Assembly (NCBI GenBank): GCA_963575645.1
Contig: OY754465.1
Location: forward strand, 42,124,401-42,188,400
Source: Xanthostigma xanthostigma
Taxonomy: Eukaryota; Arthropoda; Insecta; Raphidioptera; Raphidiidae
DNA length: 64,000 nt
Direction of reading: 5' to 3'
Part shown: positions 11,379 through 22,337 of the stretch, piece after piece
Layout: each line of letters begins with the position of its first letter
Numbering within the stretch: position 1 is the first letter of the stretch
Translations under genes and position numbers: made by a program
The notes under the pieces: model-generated
Database searches by the model: none
Told to the model about the DNA's origin: nothing
The model's input: only the letters and a program-made list of their open reading frames with translations

Positions 11379-11959
11379 CAGGGGCGCCGACTTGTAGATA
11401 AGCCCGTGGGTGCTCAATCTCATGCTCATTTGATAACTCGTTTTGAAAACTGGCGAAGTGCGAGAAAAGAAATGCACACTGACCGACGAATAATTATAAA
11501 TATCCTACATAATATTGTATAAGAAACTATCACTATCGCGGCGGATAACCTAATCAGTCTACAATAACATTTCAATTCATCATTCTCCTAATAAAGCATA
11601 TTTGCAACTGTATAATATGCTTTATTATGAGAATGATTGTATGTCATTGTAGACTAACTGATTAAGTCATCCGCCGCGATAGTGGAAGTTTCGAGTTAAG
11701 TCCCGATGGTGACATTGTTGAAAAGTAAATTGTAACAATGTGTGTTTCATACAACAATACTGCATATTGTTTAATCGACATTAATAAACCTTTTTAAGAA
11801 GAATGAAAATCCAATTTTAACGTCAACTTTTTTTGCCAATGTGATCGCATTATGACGAACTACAGTTTTGATATCTATATGGTCAAGGGTACTGCGCACC
11901 TACTATTTATTTCTCGTGGGTGCTAGAGTCCCCGAGCACCCACGTAGTCGGCGCCCCTG
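11379..11959. mobile_element. hAT-type non-autonomous element, 581 bp
   Basis: Terminal inverted repeats are CAGGGGCGCCGACT at the left and AGTCGGCGCCCCTG at the right. Both are followed inward by GTGGGTGCTC-type words. Flanking 8-mers AGGACATT (11371-11378) and AGGGCATT (11960-11967) differ at one base and fit an 8-bp hAT target duplication. There is no transposase. A separate hairpin lies within at 11531-11684. Confidence 0.9.
11531..11684. repeat. Palindromic element nested in the hAT element
   Basis: CACTATCGCGGCGGAT at the left mirrors ATCCGCCGCGATAGTG at the right. The pairing continues through AATCAGTCTACAAT and TAATAAAGCATAT to a loop of about 13 bases. It may be a MITE that landed inside the hAT element, or part of its original core. 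Confidence 0.75.
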
Positions 11960-11967
11960 AGGGCATT

Positions 11968-13300
11968 TGCTTGTTGGTTGCTTTCAATGTAAAACAAAAT
12001 GACAGCAAACATCAGCTAAGGATGATAATATAACAATGGTATTCGCTAATGGTTCGTTCTGAGTTAAAAAAGCAAGAAACTATTCACTAGATGAGAAAAT
12101 GTATTGTGGTGTGTTTTGTTTATTTTTAAACCATAATATGGAAAAATGTTACCGTAAAACGGGGCTACTTGCACAGCCTGGGGTTACTTAGTTACCCATA
12201 TTTTTTATTTATCTATTTTTAAACCGACTACAAAAAATAGAAGGTTACTTACTCGACGCAAATATATCTTTTTTTATGTATATTTAGCCATAGCTTTCCG
12301 AGGGCTAACCAATTTGAAAAATTTCGACGCCATTTTGTTCAGAATATTTCCGGATTGAAACCATAATATTTTTATAAAAATTGGTTTTGTCATTTTTAAC
12401 TGACTTCAAAAAAGGATTTTTTTTATGTCACCTCATAATTTTCGCATTTGTGAATCGATTTTGATGAATCTTTTTATGTATATTTAACCATTGTACCATT
12501 TTTTTAAGTTTAGTATCTATACAACTATAGCCTCTACTTCTCTCAGTTTGGGATCTTATTCGTAAAGTCGAAGAAACACAAAAATGCCGATTCGAATATC
12601 GTGATCAGTAGGTTTTCTATAAGGATTTTGGATTTGAAGGAGATAGAGATTTTTCTAAAATTTCATTTTCTTGCAGGTTTTTGATTTTTTTAAGGAATGT
12701 ATGTTACGGGCATCACTCGAAAACTATAAAAGAAGTATACTTTTTGCCCGGTTATACTCGGAACAAAAAAGGTTCTCTCGTGAAATCTAACGTTCACGTA
12801 TAAAGAAATAATTTTGTCGAGAAAATATTTCATGTAATCTTATTTAAATTTTCCGGGCAGGTAATATTTTCAACAAATTGTCTGCACCTGTTTAAATTGA
12901 TGATACCTTTAATTGTGCAGTTGGTGATTTTTTCAAGCGAAAGATTTTAATTAACTTTTTAATGTTATAATGATTAATTAATTAAAACTGTCTTTAAGTG
13001 AATATTTACACATCATTAATTTCTTTGTCATTTCCCAATTCACAATAAATTGCTTAGATATTTGTTTTAAATTTAAAATGACAATGAAACTTCCTTTTTT
13101 TTATCGCTTCATTAAAATTGAATCTTTTTGCTGCAAATAGCTATTAAACACAATCTTTATTTAATTATTGTAACAGTATGAAAATTGGACAGGCATATTG
13201 TAATTATTTTATAATGCTGTTTATTATTTTATTGATCTAAAAAAATATGTGTATTCAGTTCCGATTGTACCGAAGTGTTTTCTGTAGAACTGCCGTCTTT
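11968..13300. other. No gene; repeat fragments
   Basis: 12215-12480 carries two weak pieces of the AACCGAC-type repeat, one with AACTGACTTCAAAAAAGG. The remainder is AT-rich and shows no coding pattern. Confidence 0.5.
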
Positions 13301-13305
13301 TGAAA

Positions 13306-13980
13306 ATAAAGTACCACGCAGTTTTTGATGCGAAAACGGCTTTCGGTCGATCTCTCCCAAACCAACGGGAACTTGCTCGTCATCTCATCCCGATCAAAAG
13401 TGTCCACGGGCACAAGTCTTGAAAATGGACAGATTTTGAGATACAGTGAAAATGGCGCGGTTCACGCGCAATGGATAGATGTGCGTTTATTGACATGCTA
13501 CATGTACACCGCTGAATGTTTATATGTATATGTCACCGGGATATTGTCAAACCCGTGATATTATAATTTCACTTAGTGAAATTACAATATCACGACTCTT
13601 TTTCAATCGTGATATTGTAATTTCACTAGTGAAATTACAATATCACAGATTTGACAATATCCCGGTGACATATACATGATGTACATGATGGATATATGCC
13701 ATACACACACACACATGTTTGTGTGTGAATGGCATATATCCATCATGTACATCATGTATACATATAAACATTCAGCGGTGTACATGTAGCATGTCAATAA
13801 ACGCACATCTATCCATTGCGCGTGAACCGCGCCATTTTCACTGTATCTCAAAATCTGTCCATTTTCAAGACTTGTGCCCGTGGACACTTTTGATCGGGAT
13901 GAGATGACGAGCAAGTTCCCGTTGGTTTGGGAGAGATCGGCCGAAAGCCGTTTTTGCATCAAAAACTGCGGGGTACTTTG
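13306..13980. mobile_element. Branched foldback element (family FB1, copy A)
   Basis: The outer arms 13306-13525 and 13757-13980 are near-perfect inverted repeats. A second stem (13525-13552 with 13651-13676, centred on ATGTCACCGGGATATTGTC) encloses two further palindromes built on GTGATATTGTAATTTCAC. A third hairpin, 13676-13757, pairs ATGATGTACATGATGGATAT with its complement around a CA/TG-rich loop. The arms share the core GATCAAAAGT.TCCA.GGGCAC with the foldback at 40454-40873. Open frames on both strands here (77, 119 and 62 codons) are mirror by-products of the arms. No transposase; class unknown. Confidence 0.88.
13555..13650. repeat. Two perfect or near-perfect palindromes in tandem
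   Basis: 13611-13650 reads GTGATATTGTAATTTCAC then TAGTGAAATTACAATATCAC, a self-complementary 38-mer. 13554-13597 is a near copy with one extra base. GACTCTTTTTCAATC lies between. Both lie at the tip of the middle stem of the branched foldback. Confidence 0.9.
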
Positions 13981-14257
13981 ACCTTTTGCTCGCTAGGAGT
14001 TCAGAGACGTAGCTGTGGAGGTGGAGAAAATTATTGAATCGTGCTTTATCAAAGTACGTATTAGATTTATAAATAGTAGTCTGTACGCAAAATCTTCACT
14101 CCGCTCACTGCCAGTTACTTTACCCAGTGTCGTACTATGAGAAAATTAACTCCCTAACTACGGTAGTAACCTAATTAGGTAATAATGTAGTTAATTCAAA
14201 TAGTTATCGGTTTATTTAAAAAGTTTAATAATTTATTTAAAAAAATATTTGTTTTGG

Positions 14258-14574
14258 GACCGAAGGTCGATTTCTGGCCGAAGCCGAAGATTTAAAAACC
14301 CTAAAAAATTCAGTTTAAATTGGCTGAAACTGCTACAAGCTGCAATTATTAATAATATAAATGATTTTAAAACTTTTAAATTGTAGGTTTACATTGACTA
14401 AAAAAGGTAATTTTAGTCATCTCTAGAAGTCGCCACGTCCATCGCTCTTTGGCTCATTCGTAATAGTTTGTTAAATTTCGGCGCTTGTTAGAAACTTGCG
14501 GCTTCGGCCAAAACTTCGGTCCATTTTGGTCGAAGCCGAAGGCGGGTTTTTTGGCCGAAGCCGAATCTTCGGTC
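14258..14574. mobile_element. hAT-like MITE of the GGCCGAAGCCGAAG type, left end poor
   Basis: The right end reads GGCCGAAGCCGAATCTTCGG then TCGGACACTA. The left part has the inverted-related GGGACCGAAGGTCGATTTC and GGCCGAAGCCGAAG. The wording and palindromic GAAGCCGAAG repeats match a hAT-like MITE type I know from insect genomes. The left end does not pair cleanly, so it is truncated or rearranged. No target duplication found. Confidence 0.6.
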
Positions 14575-16965
14575 GGACACTATAAATATGTTTAAATTAC
14601 AATAATTCTTTCAGTCACATACTTTATTCTGATTATGACATTTGTATGAGCCAATGGGTCTACATGTTTACCATAGCTACACCAAACTCTAGAATAGGAA
14701 TTCAAAATCAATCGAGAAAGGGTTAGTAACAATAATGTTTTATAGTATATTTGATTCGGATCTATATTCTTGTCACCAAAAAGTGAGCTTTACATTTTGT
14801 AAAATCGCTATGCCCACTTTACTTGATTGGTTTTTAAGTAATATGTTTTCTTTTTCAAATCTTGTATTTAATAATTATTAGATTTTTTTGAGCCGAATCG
14901 AGTATTGCAGAAAGAAACAGTTTAGATAGGTAGCAGAGGACACCATTACCACGAACCCCGTAACGATGTTACCAAGGAGTGCTAGTGACACTACTGAAAT
15001 CACGCGTTACATATCTATACGATGTTCTGATTCCTTTGATGGTAGAGTTGGGTAGCTCAGTTCTGAACCGGTTCAAAGATCTGACTCCAACAGAATATCC
15101 ATGGGAGACAACGCACTTTTTTCTAACGCAAAAGTTCAACGAATCAATTAACTCAATGAAACATTTAACAAAGAGATGCATCCTCTATAGTGTTCTCATG
15201 AACCAGTCCTTACTTTATCTCGGTAGTCTCAGATCCAGTACAGCACTTCTACATTATCGACCGCCACTGTTGATCAAATTGGTGTGGACATAAATCTTTA
15301 TGTATTTTAATGATTTTTACGGTTTTGAATTGTTCTTTAATAATTGAACATCGTTTTATATTAAAAAACTTTCTTTTAAAATAGCTATTAGGTAAACAGG
15401 AATATTTCACACGCTTGCTTTTATATTAAATAATAGTTAACGTATTTCACAAATGCTTTTGAAATTCTCTTGATGTTTGTGGTTAGGTACCTAACTATGT
15501 CATAAACTATTTAGTCTATCGAATTTCGCTACTCCTTTGCGTAGCTTATACTATGTATTTCATCATTCGATTAGTTAATCGATTAACTCTAATCTTTGAA
15601 CCATAACCACAAACAGTTTCAACAGTTGATTGACGAATGTTTGTTCGACGATAATATTAATGAAAGCATTCCTGACTGTTCAAATGCTTTTATCACCTAT
15701 GAAGAGATTACTGGAAATCACATTATAAACGGTGTTGTTTGATGACCAATATTATAATTAGTGGTTTGGGAATTATCCAACCCAAATAAGTTATTATTTT
15801 TCCATGTAATTTACACTATAAATAATTAATAGTGATGCATCGATTAGCGTCTGATAAATTCAGTATTTGGATTATTTTACAAGCTTCTTATTCATTTCTC
15901 TTGTTACAGTTAGGGATAAATCCCGTTATCCAATTTTGACCCACATCCGCATATTCAAACGATTGGAATCACACATACGTACAGATCCGGTGACCATACA
16001 ATATTTTTTAGAAAATAAGCGTGTACAAAAAAATAACCGAAAACTTATTTTATATTGTTGACTATACACGCTCGATAACAGAGGTTATAAGCATCTTCTC
16101 ACAACAGGAGTCTACGATCACTAGATTGCCTTTGGAAATAAAGTTAATAGAATTTGATATATGGCTTAAAACAAATGTGGTTAATTTTGACCCTGCTTGA
16201 TCACCCGTGAAATAAAGATTGAGCATCCAAAGGGTAAAACTGGAAACTGTACGAATGTATTTTTTAGTACTTAAAAAATGACTTTAAAGCACATGCAACA
16301 ATTTGATTTTAAGGTATATGTTTTCAGTTATCACAGTTATCACGCCACTAAATAGAGTGAAGGTTTTTATATAAAATAGTTTGACAAATAGTTTAATCTT
16401 GCCTTTGTATAACAAAGCCTTACGTCGATGCATCTCGTTAAAGCTACTTACTTCAAGGAATTATCAGCCCTATCACCATTTTTGTCGCTAAATTAATTAT
16501 TAACTACAATAAATAAAATTATCTACCAATTTTCCAGACAATTAACAAAATATATTTATCTGAAAAATTGGTCATTAATTTTATTAATTGAAGAGTTTTA
16601 ATCAGACGTTAATCAAAGATTTTAATTAACTACAGCTTGTATCTACAATATTAGATAAATTGTCATTCAAATTAATATCTCTATTTTTTTCTTTTAAACC
16701 TTTTTATGTATACTTAATATTATCATTTTATTCGTTTTTTAACCGATATCAATTTAAACGAAGATTTTTTTAATCTATTTTTCGCGAGATCTTCGCCAGT
16801 GAAGTGATTTTATGATTCTTATTCCATTTAATATGGCATACATTCAGGATGGAATAAAATTAAATTCAATCGATTCAGTAGTATTTTTATATGCCTATAG
16901 TTTCAAGTTTAGTAATCAAATATAAAAAAAGAATGTTAACTAATATCTAAAGCTGAGGAGTTTGT
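14575..16965. other. Gene-poor stretch with a few unassigned open frames
   Basis: 14979-15293 (+) is an open frame of 104 codons in a locally less AT-rich patch, with a 70-codon frame antisense to it; neither shows a domain I know. 15635-15742 (+) is open and rich in acidic residues (about 35 codons, reading IDECLFDDN) and could be an eroded transposase piece. 15905-16020 follows an acceptor-like CTCTTGTTACAG and stays open, but no donor or partner exon is evident. The remainder is AT-rich. Confidence 0.4.
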
Positions 16966-17320
16966 TCTTTGTTCGTTTGGGTGGTTGGTTGGTTGGTTGG
17001 TTGAACGCGCTAATCTCAGAAACTACTGATTAGAATTGAAAAAAAAATTGTTGGATAATCAATTTATCGAGGAAGGCTATAGGCTATATAATATCTCGCT
17101 ACGATCATCAATAGAACCGGAGCATCAAAGAAAAATGTTACAAAATATAACTCAAAATTTGTCCGTCCGACAAAAACTTTTGAACGGTAACTTCGATCAT
17201 CATGAAATTTGGACACAACATTCATCAAGCTGAACGTGCGTACTCATATGTACCTCCCTCTCATCCCATTCGTTCTTTTGCACCCGGGTGAAACCGGGCG
17301 GGACCGTTAGTATTTAATGA
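16965..17320 (+). mobile_element. Dispersed repeat R2, copy 1
   Basis: It contains GAGTTTGTT, a run of GGTTGGTT (16980-17003), GAACGCGCTAATCTCAG, GAGGAAGGCTATAGGCTATA, ATCATGAAATTTGGACACAA and ends near CACCCGGGTGAAACCGGGCG. The same words occur in reverse order and strand at 54388-55005. This type, with a TATAATATTAGTATAGAT-like edge, is widespread in insect genomes, possibly as a Helitron-like or SINE-like non-autonomous element. The open frame at 17036-17233 is a by-product. Confidence 0.7.
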
Positions 17321-17385
17321 CGTGCAAACTAGGTACTTTACTTATACGTACTGCAAATCCACTAAAATGTAAAAACATATAATTT

Positions 17386-17580
17386 TAAAAAAATTGAACC
17401 TCCTTCAAAAAGCCACTAAAAGTTGGAAAATAAAAAAAAAATAAGGTCATCGCCAATTAATAAAAGTAGATATAATATATAGTGTAAAAAATTTTACCTA
17501 GTAATTAAATTGGCACCGACTTGATTTTTTTTTCATTTTTCTCCTTTTAGCTACTTTTTGAAGGAGGTTTATTTTTTTTA
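17386..17580. repeat. Small foldback (CCTCCTTCAAAAAG type)
   Basis: AACCTCCTTCAAAAAG at 17397 mirrors CTTTTTGAAGGAGGTT at 17554-17570. An inner GCCAATTAAT / ATTAAATTGGC pair lies near 17451-17513. It resembles an inverted pair of AACCGACTTC-type repeat ends. Non-coding. Confidence 0.65.
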
Positions 17581-17589
17581 AGTGTTTTA

Positions 17590-18720
17590 TCAATAGCAGC
17601 AATCTACTAATGAGGGAAGAATACTCATCCGTAGAACTATGAGTTGATGCGTGTACGATACGCACTTGGTCGGTTTTTAAATATGAAACATTAATCCAAA
17701 GTAAAAAAATATATCTCTCGTGAAATTCTGGTTAACTTGTCAACCTGATGTTGACGCAATTTATTAAAGTTCTTTTCATTTTTAAATTCAACCATGTAAT
17801 TAATTCATTTATCTTTATGCAAATAGCTGTGTTAAACATTTATATACCTCTGAATGTTTCGAAGCGTTGTTCGTTAACATTTAAAATAGTTTTGAGTCAT
17901 CTGAAAATAATAAATAATATGTTGTGAGAAGGCAGATTTACTGTATTTGGTCGGTCGTATTTATGTCAAAATAATATTTTTGTACACCAGATGGAGTTCG
18001 TCAGAGCTGACATAAAATTTCGTTTATATGTTATTACTACTTATTTTATTTTTAATGTGATGCAGACTTAGCCTAAGTAACACGTTACTCAAAACGATAT
18101 AATATTTTCTCGTTGTATTTTCAAAAACGTTCAAATAAGTGCGTAATCATTTTATCAATAAAAATATTATATCAATGAACATTGGCAAGCTATGTAGTGG
18201 TTAACATATTAATTTGTTCAAACGACCAGACTTTTTATGACCGGCCGTTATTTTTTTACAGCAATATGACAAAACCATGGACTCTTTTAACAGCATAATT
18301 CACCCTTCACTGCTGAAAAAAAAACAACAGATATTAATATTGTTTCATTTGAAAAATATATTTACCGTTAAAAGTACAATATTTGGTTCAAACATTTTTA
18401 TTTTCCACAGCATTGTTGTACATGAAAAAATACAAGTTTAATGTCGTTTTAAAACTTTTATTGTTAGAGGTGTACACTGCAAAACAAATAATAATAAAAA
18501 ATAAATATTATTCCCAACAGATATCAATCCAATAACAGAAGAATTACAAATTTCTGAAAATGAATATGTAAATGTTATAAAATATAAACGTATAAAAAAC
18601 ACGTTATAAACATATTAGGTACCAATAATATCCAAAGCATAAGTTATGATCTATTGTTTTTCAAGATAAATGATCAAATGCCTAATTTGTTTTTATTTCG
18701 AAAATTGTAGGTACAAAAAA
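17590..18720. other. No gene seen
   Basis: AT-rich, no open frame of note. GATGCGTGTACGATACGCACTT near 17645 can form a short hairpin. Confidence 0.5.
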
Positions 18721-18980
18721 AAGAAGACTGTATTTTACACTACAGACGTAAAACTTGTATAAGTGTTAAAAAAACAAAAGTAATAACAATGGCATTGACC
18801 GCCGGGATCAAACCCATGACTTTTAGGGCTACAGGGCAATCGTTTTGCCACGCCGCCACCTTAGGAAATGTTCTGTAGCCCGTTTTTATGATGTACTTAC
18901 ATTGCGACACACATTCGATTTCTGATCTCATGAATCAATTTTATCTTACCCCGCCAAAAGAAGTTTTACTTTAAAAGTAT
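18720..18980 (-). mobile_element. tRNA-derived SINE (family S1), copy 1
   Basis: On the minus strand, GGTGGCGGCGTGGC (A-box-like) is followed about 40 bases on by GGGTTTGATCCC (B-box-like), a typical pol III internal promoter of a tRNA-headed SINE. The flanking body words TTTTACACTACAGACGTAAA and CCAAAAGAAGTTTTAC recur at 36035-36290. More diverged copies lie at 44110-44360 and 61430-61580. The minus-strand frame at 18740-18931 is not a gene. Confidence 0.7.
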
Positions 18981-19009
18981 GTTAAATACATATAATAAAA
19001 ATGTCGTTC

Positions 19010-19155
19010 CAATCGATCTGCTATTTTTTGAGCAGGATTGATTAAAAATTCCGCAATGCTTTTCGTATTCGAACGAATACAACGTGGCCATAATCTAAAG
19101 CCAATGTCAAACCAGATTTTCTGACAATGCATTCTGCAACTCAGCACTAAGAATG
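19010..19155 (+). repeat. Dispersed repeat R1, copy 2
   Basis: GATCTGCTATTTTTTGAGCAGGATTGATT and the following ATGCTTTTC, ACAATCTAA-like and TCTGACAATG..CTGCAACTCAGCA words match 21030-21170 in order. The class is unknown. Confidence 0.65.
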
Positions 19156-19303
19156 GCTATGTAACAGACATGTTTGTTGTATTTCGCATTATGCAATGCA
19201 GATGTTGTCTGATGCACTACCTATTAGATACGATACATGAAGTTCCATATAAGGTAAGACAAGTTGGTAATGCTTTACTCCACAATCTCCTATGTTTATA
19301 ATA

Positions 19304-19460
19304 GGTTCGTTCCAAGCAGCCAGCGAACGGTTTCGAAACCGTCACCCACATGCGCAGTAGCTAAAACGTATTCTAACATCGCCACTAACAGCTTCGTTTT
19401 ACCTAGTGCGCATGCGGGTGACTGTTTCGAAACCGTTCGCTGGCAGCTTGGAACGAACTT
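19304..19460. mobile_element. Palindromic MITE (family M1), copy 1
   Basis: GGTTCGTTCCAAGCAGCC, AGCGAACGGTTTCGAAACCG and CATGCGCAGTAG at the left mirror the right half ending GGCAGCTTGGAACGAAC. Relatives lie at 40058-40195 and 44396-44552. Each copy carries a GCGCATGCG-like word. Target duplications are unclear. Confidence 0.85.
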
Positions 19461-19689
19461 AACATTTTAGTTTTATACGTTTATAAAGACTCATTCATAT
19501 TAGTAGACGCATATGACGACAGTTGCCAACGGTTTATTCATTCATGTATAGTTAGAAAAAGCAAACTTTTTGTAAAAAACTTATCTATTCCATAAAATTG
19601 AAACATTTGTGTAGTGATTCCATACCCAAAATTGCAATTGAAAATCGCGAACCGCTATTGCTGGTGGGTTTATACGTACTTACGTCCGA

Positions 19690-19940
19690 GCTTTACAGAT
19701 CGCTATACTAGCGGCCCGGTCCAACTTTGTCCGAATTTGTAGATTGCCACCGTTTTTTCGTCGAAAACGAAAAGCGTTATTATTTTAACGCGATAATATA
19801 TAGCCTGTGTCTATCCTGAAGGTTCATTCTAAATACTGGTGAAAACATTTTTGAAATAGGACGAGGAGTTTCGGAGATTATCTCCTACATCCAGACTTAC
19901 AACTACTACTTTATAATATTAGTATAGATTTGCTCTATTT
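19690..19940 (+). repeat. Dispersed repeat R3, copy 1
   Basis: CGGCCCGGTCCAACTTTGTC, AGATTGCCACCGTTTT, AAGGTTCATTCTAAATA.TGG and a terminal TTATAATATTAGTATAGAT match 51745-51990 in order. The end resembles that of R2. Probably a non-autonomous transposon tail. Confidence 0.6.
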
Positions 19941-20174
19941 ACTATCAGAATAAAATTCTTTGAAAGCGTTCAGTACTTCAATTGTTGTAAACAAAAGTCT
20001 GTTACAAAAAAGTTATTTTTATCGCATAGTGGCAAACTTAAGGAGTGAGCACTTTACTTATATCAACGGATAACGTTTTAAAATTACGAAATAAAGAAGC
20101 AAAAATTTGGAATTTCGTCATCCTGTTCATCAGGGAGTTTTCCGTATTATTTGTAGGAAACACTCTTGCTAGGT

Positions 20175-20240
20175 TGCAGAATGAATTGTCAAAAAAATTG
20201 ATTTGACAATGATCTTAGATTATGATCATATAATTACAGT
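20175..20240 (-). repeat. Dispersed repeat R1, copy 3 (inverted)
   Basis: On the minus strand it reads ATGATCATAATCTAAGATCA then TTGTCAAATCAATTTTTTTG, ACAATTCATTCTGCAACC, matching 21105-21165. Confidence 0.6.
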
Positions 20241-20248
20241 TTCCATAC

Positions 20249-20915
20249 TGTAACAAAACTGTTCTAGTTCGTAGTGGAAATTATTTATTTACAATAATAA
20301 ACGTTTAACAACACAGACGAAAGCGTACTTCTTTAACAAACAGAAACAAAATAACAGTTCTAAATAATAAAATAGAAAACTAAAATACAGGAACACACCA
20401 AAGTTTATTAGCACACTTGTCTATTAACTATATACACACGATTATTTACAAAAAGTTATTATCAACATATGAACGCCTCACGAACAACTGACTTGCTGAC
20501 TGCCTAATCACTCCGCTCGCATTTTATAGCTTCGTCTCCCGCCTGGAGAATGTTCTAGAAGCACCGAGATCCTTTCTTCACATGTATTGGTTTATCCAGG
20601 CAATTCTAAGAAGTCGGGTTTTGTTGGCTACCTGTTTTCCATTGTTGTTGTTGCTAGAAGATTGTACAGAATCCATAGCGTACCAACAGGAATAGTCTAA
20701 TTTCGTAATTCGTATTCAAACTCCCTGTCATCGAGAACATTGTGCCGTTTTCGGCATTGAGAACTGCCCCGAATGAATTACTATTGATTAAATAAACAAT
20801 AAACACATTTCTCTAACCAATAGTAACTCTTTCGGACTGACCTGCCCCGGGGAAGTTCTCGATGATGAAAACGCCATTAGATTGTACTCAAACAAAAACA
20901 AATGATTGTTCTACA
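20249..20915 (-). mobile_element. Probable solo LTR of an LTR retrotransposon
   Basis: On the minus strand the piece runs from TGTAGAAC to GTTACA. It holds a CTATAAAATGCGAGC TATA box, then a TCAGT-type initiator in GGCAGTCAGCAAGTCAGTTG and a later AATAAACTTTGG poly(A) signal. That is the U3-R-U5 order of an LTR. A CTCGATGA word occurs twice in the U3 part. No gag or pol is beside it. I could not find a clean target duplication, so the ends are approximate. Fossil; age not estimated. Confidence 0.5.
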
Positions 20916-21030
20916 TAGAAAATGACTGTTTTTTTGGATAAATTTTGATCAAAACGTTGTTTTGAAGTGGAAACTGTACACAAAACGATTCTGAATACAT
21001 GTATACACAATTTAAGAAAAGTATCGTTAC
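20916..21030. other. Spacer between solo LTR and repeat R1
   Basis: AT-rich, nothing recognised. Confidence 0.4.
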
Positions 21031-21175
21031 AGTCGATCAATTATTTTTCGAGCAGGATCGATTCGAAACTCTACTATGCTTTTCATATGGAGAAATATGT
21101 ATGTTCACAATCTAAGATCATTGTCAAAACAGATTTTTCGACAACCGTTTTGGAACTCAGCATCTGTAATGTATT
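21030..21175 (+). repeat. Dispersed repeat R1, copy 4
   Basis: GTCGATCAATTATTTTTCGAGCAGGATCGATT with the following ATGCTTTTC, CACAATCTAAGATCATTGTC and GACAACCGTTTTGGAACTCA matches 19010-19155. The frame of 87 codons at 20967-21230 overlaps it and is not a gene. Confidence 0.65.
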
Positions 21176-21890
21176 TTATTTATCTAACTTTATGCAATAT
21201 TGGGCATGCTTTATGATAACTGTGAAGTGATGAGAACAAGACTTCTATATTGTTTAATGCGTGGCTGCACCCATTCTGTAAATCCTATCTCAGAAGATGA
21301 TTTAAATGCAACCAATTGGAATGCTATGGTCTTATTATTATGTGTATGTACGTTGGTACTATTGTAAGGTGAAATGGCTTTGAATAGAATGACTTGGAAA
21401 ATGGAAATAGATGAACAGCTAACGTCAGATTGTTTGTATATTTAACTGACATAAAAAACACTCAGAGTTGAGAAGGGAGTTTGTCTGGGAGATGTTTAGA
21501 AACTTCCGTATAAGCGAAGTGAAGTCCGCTGTCAGTTCTACCGCCATATGCAAATTTAAATGTAAAAACTTAAGATATATTAAAAAGCTCACTATTTAAA
21601 ATGTTGATTTATTTACTGTAGTTCAGAATGAATAAACAGTGTTGTCTTAAATTAAGCTCTAATTGTTTAAAACAAAATAGTATATAATATTTTCTAATAT
21701 ATGCACTGTGGCATTAAAACTATTTATGTGTAAGCACCAAATTACATACACCTTTCCGTAAGTAATGCTGTAATAATGCACTATTGAGAACTGACGGTGT
21801 AAGATATGACACTGGTGGCTAAAAAAATGATACTTGTGCATCCGAACCTCCCTTGGCCGCCCGACCTATGTTGCATTTTATGTAGAACGA
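21176..21890. other. No clear gene
   Basis: 21240-21370 has an open stretch reading CLMRGCTHSVNPISEDD (residues from bases around 21255-21310) without a recognised domain. It lies 0.6 kb upstream of a THAP-like fragment, so it may belong to the same eroded unit. The rest is AT-rich. Confidence 0.35.
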
Positions 21891-21899
21891 TTTTCTGTA

Positions 21900-22075
21900 A
21901 TGCAGTAATGATTTGGAAGCTGGACGTTTTTTAGCTAGTAAAAAATCTACAGTTAGAGTTTGTTGTTCAGTAAATGGTTGTCAAAGTAAATCGAGTAAAG
22001 ATTTAAAACGTCATTTTCAACAAAATGTTCATATACCTATATTAAAAAAATTGATTATATTTACTAGCAAGTGAG
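21900..22075 (+). pseudogene. THAP-like zinc-finger fragment
   Basis: The frame near 21945-22050 reads VRVCCSVNGCQSKSSKDLKR then HF. Its C-x4-C spacing and downstream HF resemble the start of a THAP domain (C2CH DNA-binding finger). Only the N-terminal part is seen; the second C..H pair and the AVPTF-type end are missing, and the frame closes at about 22070. THAP domains occur in host regulators and in P-element-like transposases. With no intact neighbours, a transposon relic is more likely. It could also be a chance match. Confidence 0.35.
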
Positions 22076-22121
22076 TGAGAGGAGTCTAACCTAAATAGTA
22101 AATAAAAATTTATGTTTCTGA

Positions 22122-22337
22122 TTACATTTTTCTAAATTATATTAATTTTCTTAGATCAAATTTATCAAAAAGAACAAATTGTAGAAATTATTTTTCCATC
22201 ATTGGTTAATTATAGCATTTATTTTATGCGTACATTTTTCTAAACTATATATTTTCTTAGATCAAATTCCTCAAAAAGAACAAGTTGTTGAAATTATTTT
22301 TCCATTATTGGTTATTATATAGCATTTATTTTATGCG
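22122..22337 (+). repeat. Tandem duplication of ~107 bp
   Basis: 22122-22229 and 22230-22336 are adjacent copies: ACATTTTTCTAAA.TATAT, TTTTCTTAGATCAAATT, TCAAAAAGAACAA.TTGT and ATTATTTTTCCAT.ATTGG. Each contains an acceptor-like TTTTCTTAG followed by an open stretch (DQIPQKEQVVEIIF in the second copy). It may be a duplicated exon-like piece, eroded, of the same unit as the THAP-like fragment. Confidence 0.8.

Noticed and set aside
13325-13962. Open frames of 77 and 119 codons beginning with the same peptide
   Set aside because: Both arise from the inverted arms of the branched foldback; no known domain.
14979-15293. 104-codon open frame in a less AT-rich patch
   Set aside because: A 70-codon frame runs antisense to it and neither has a known domain, so coding cannot be supported.
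15867-16061. Possible host exon after CTCTTGTTACAG
   Set aside because: Open stretch and acceptor-like site only; no donor at the end, no partner exon, no recognised family.
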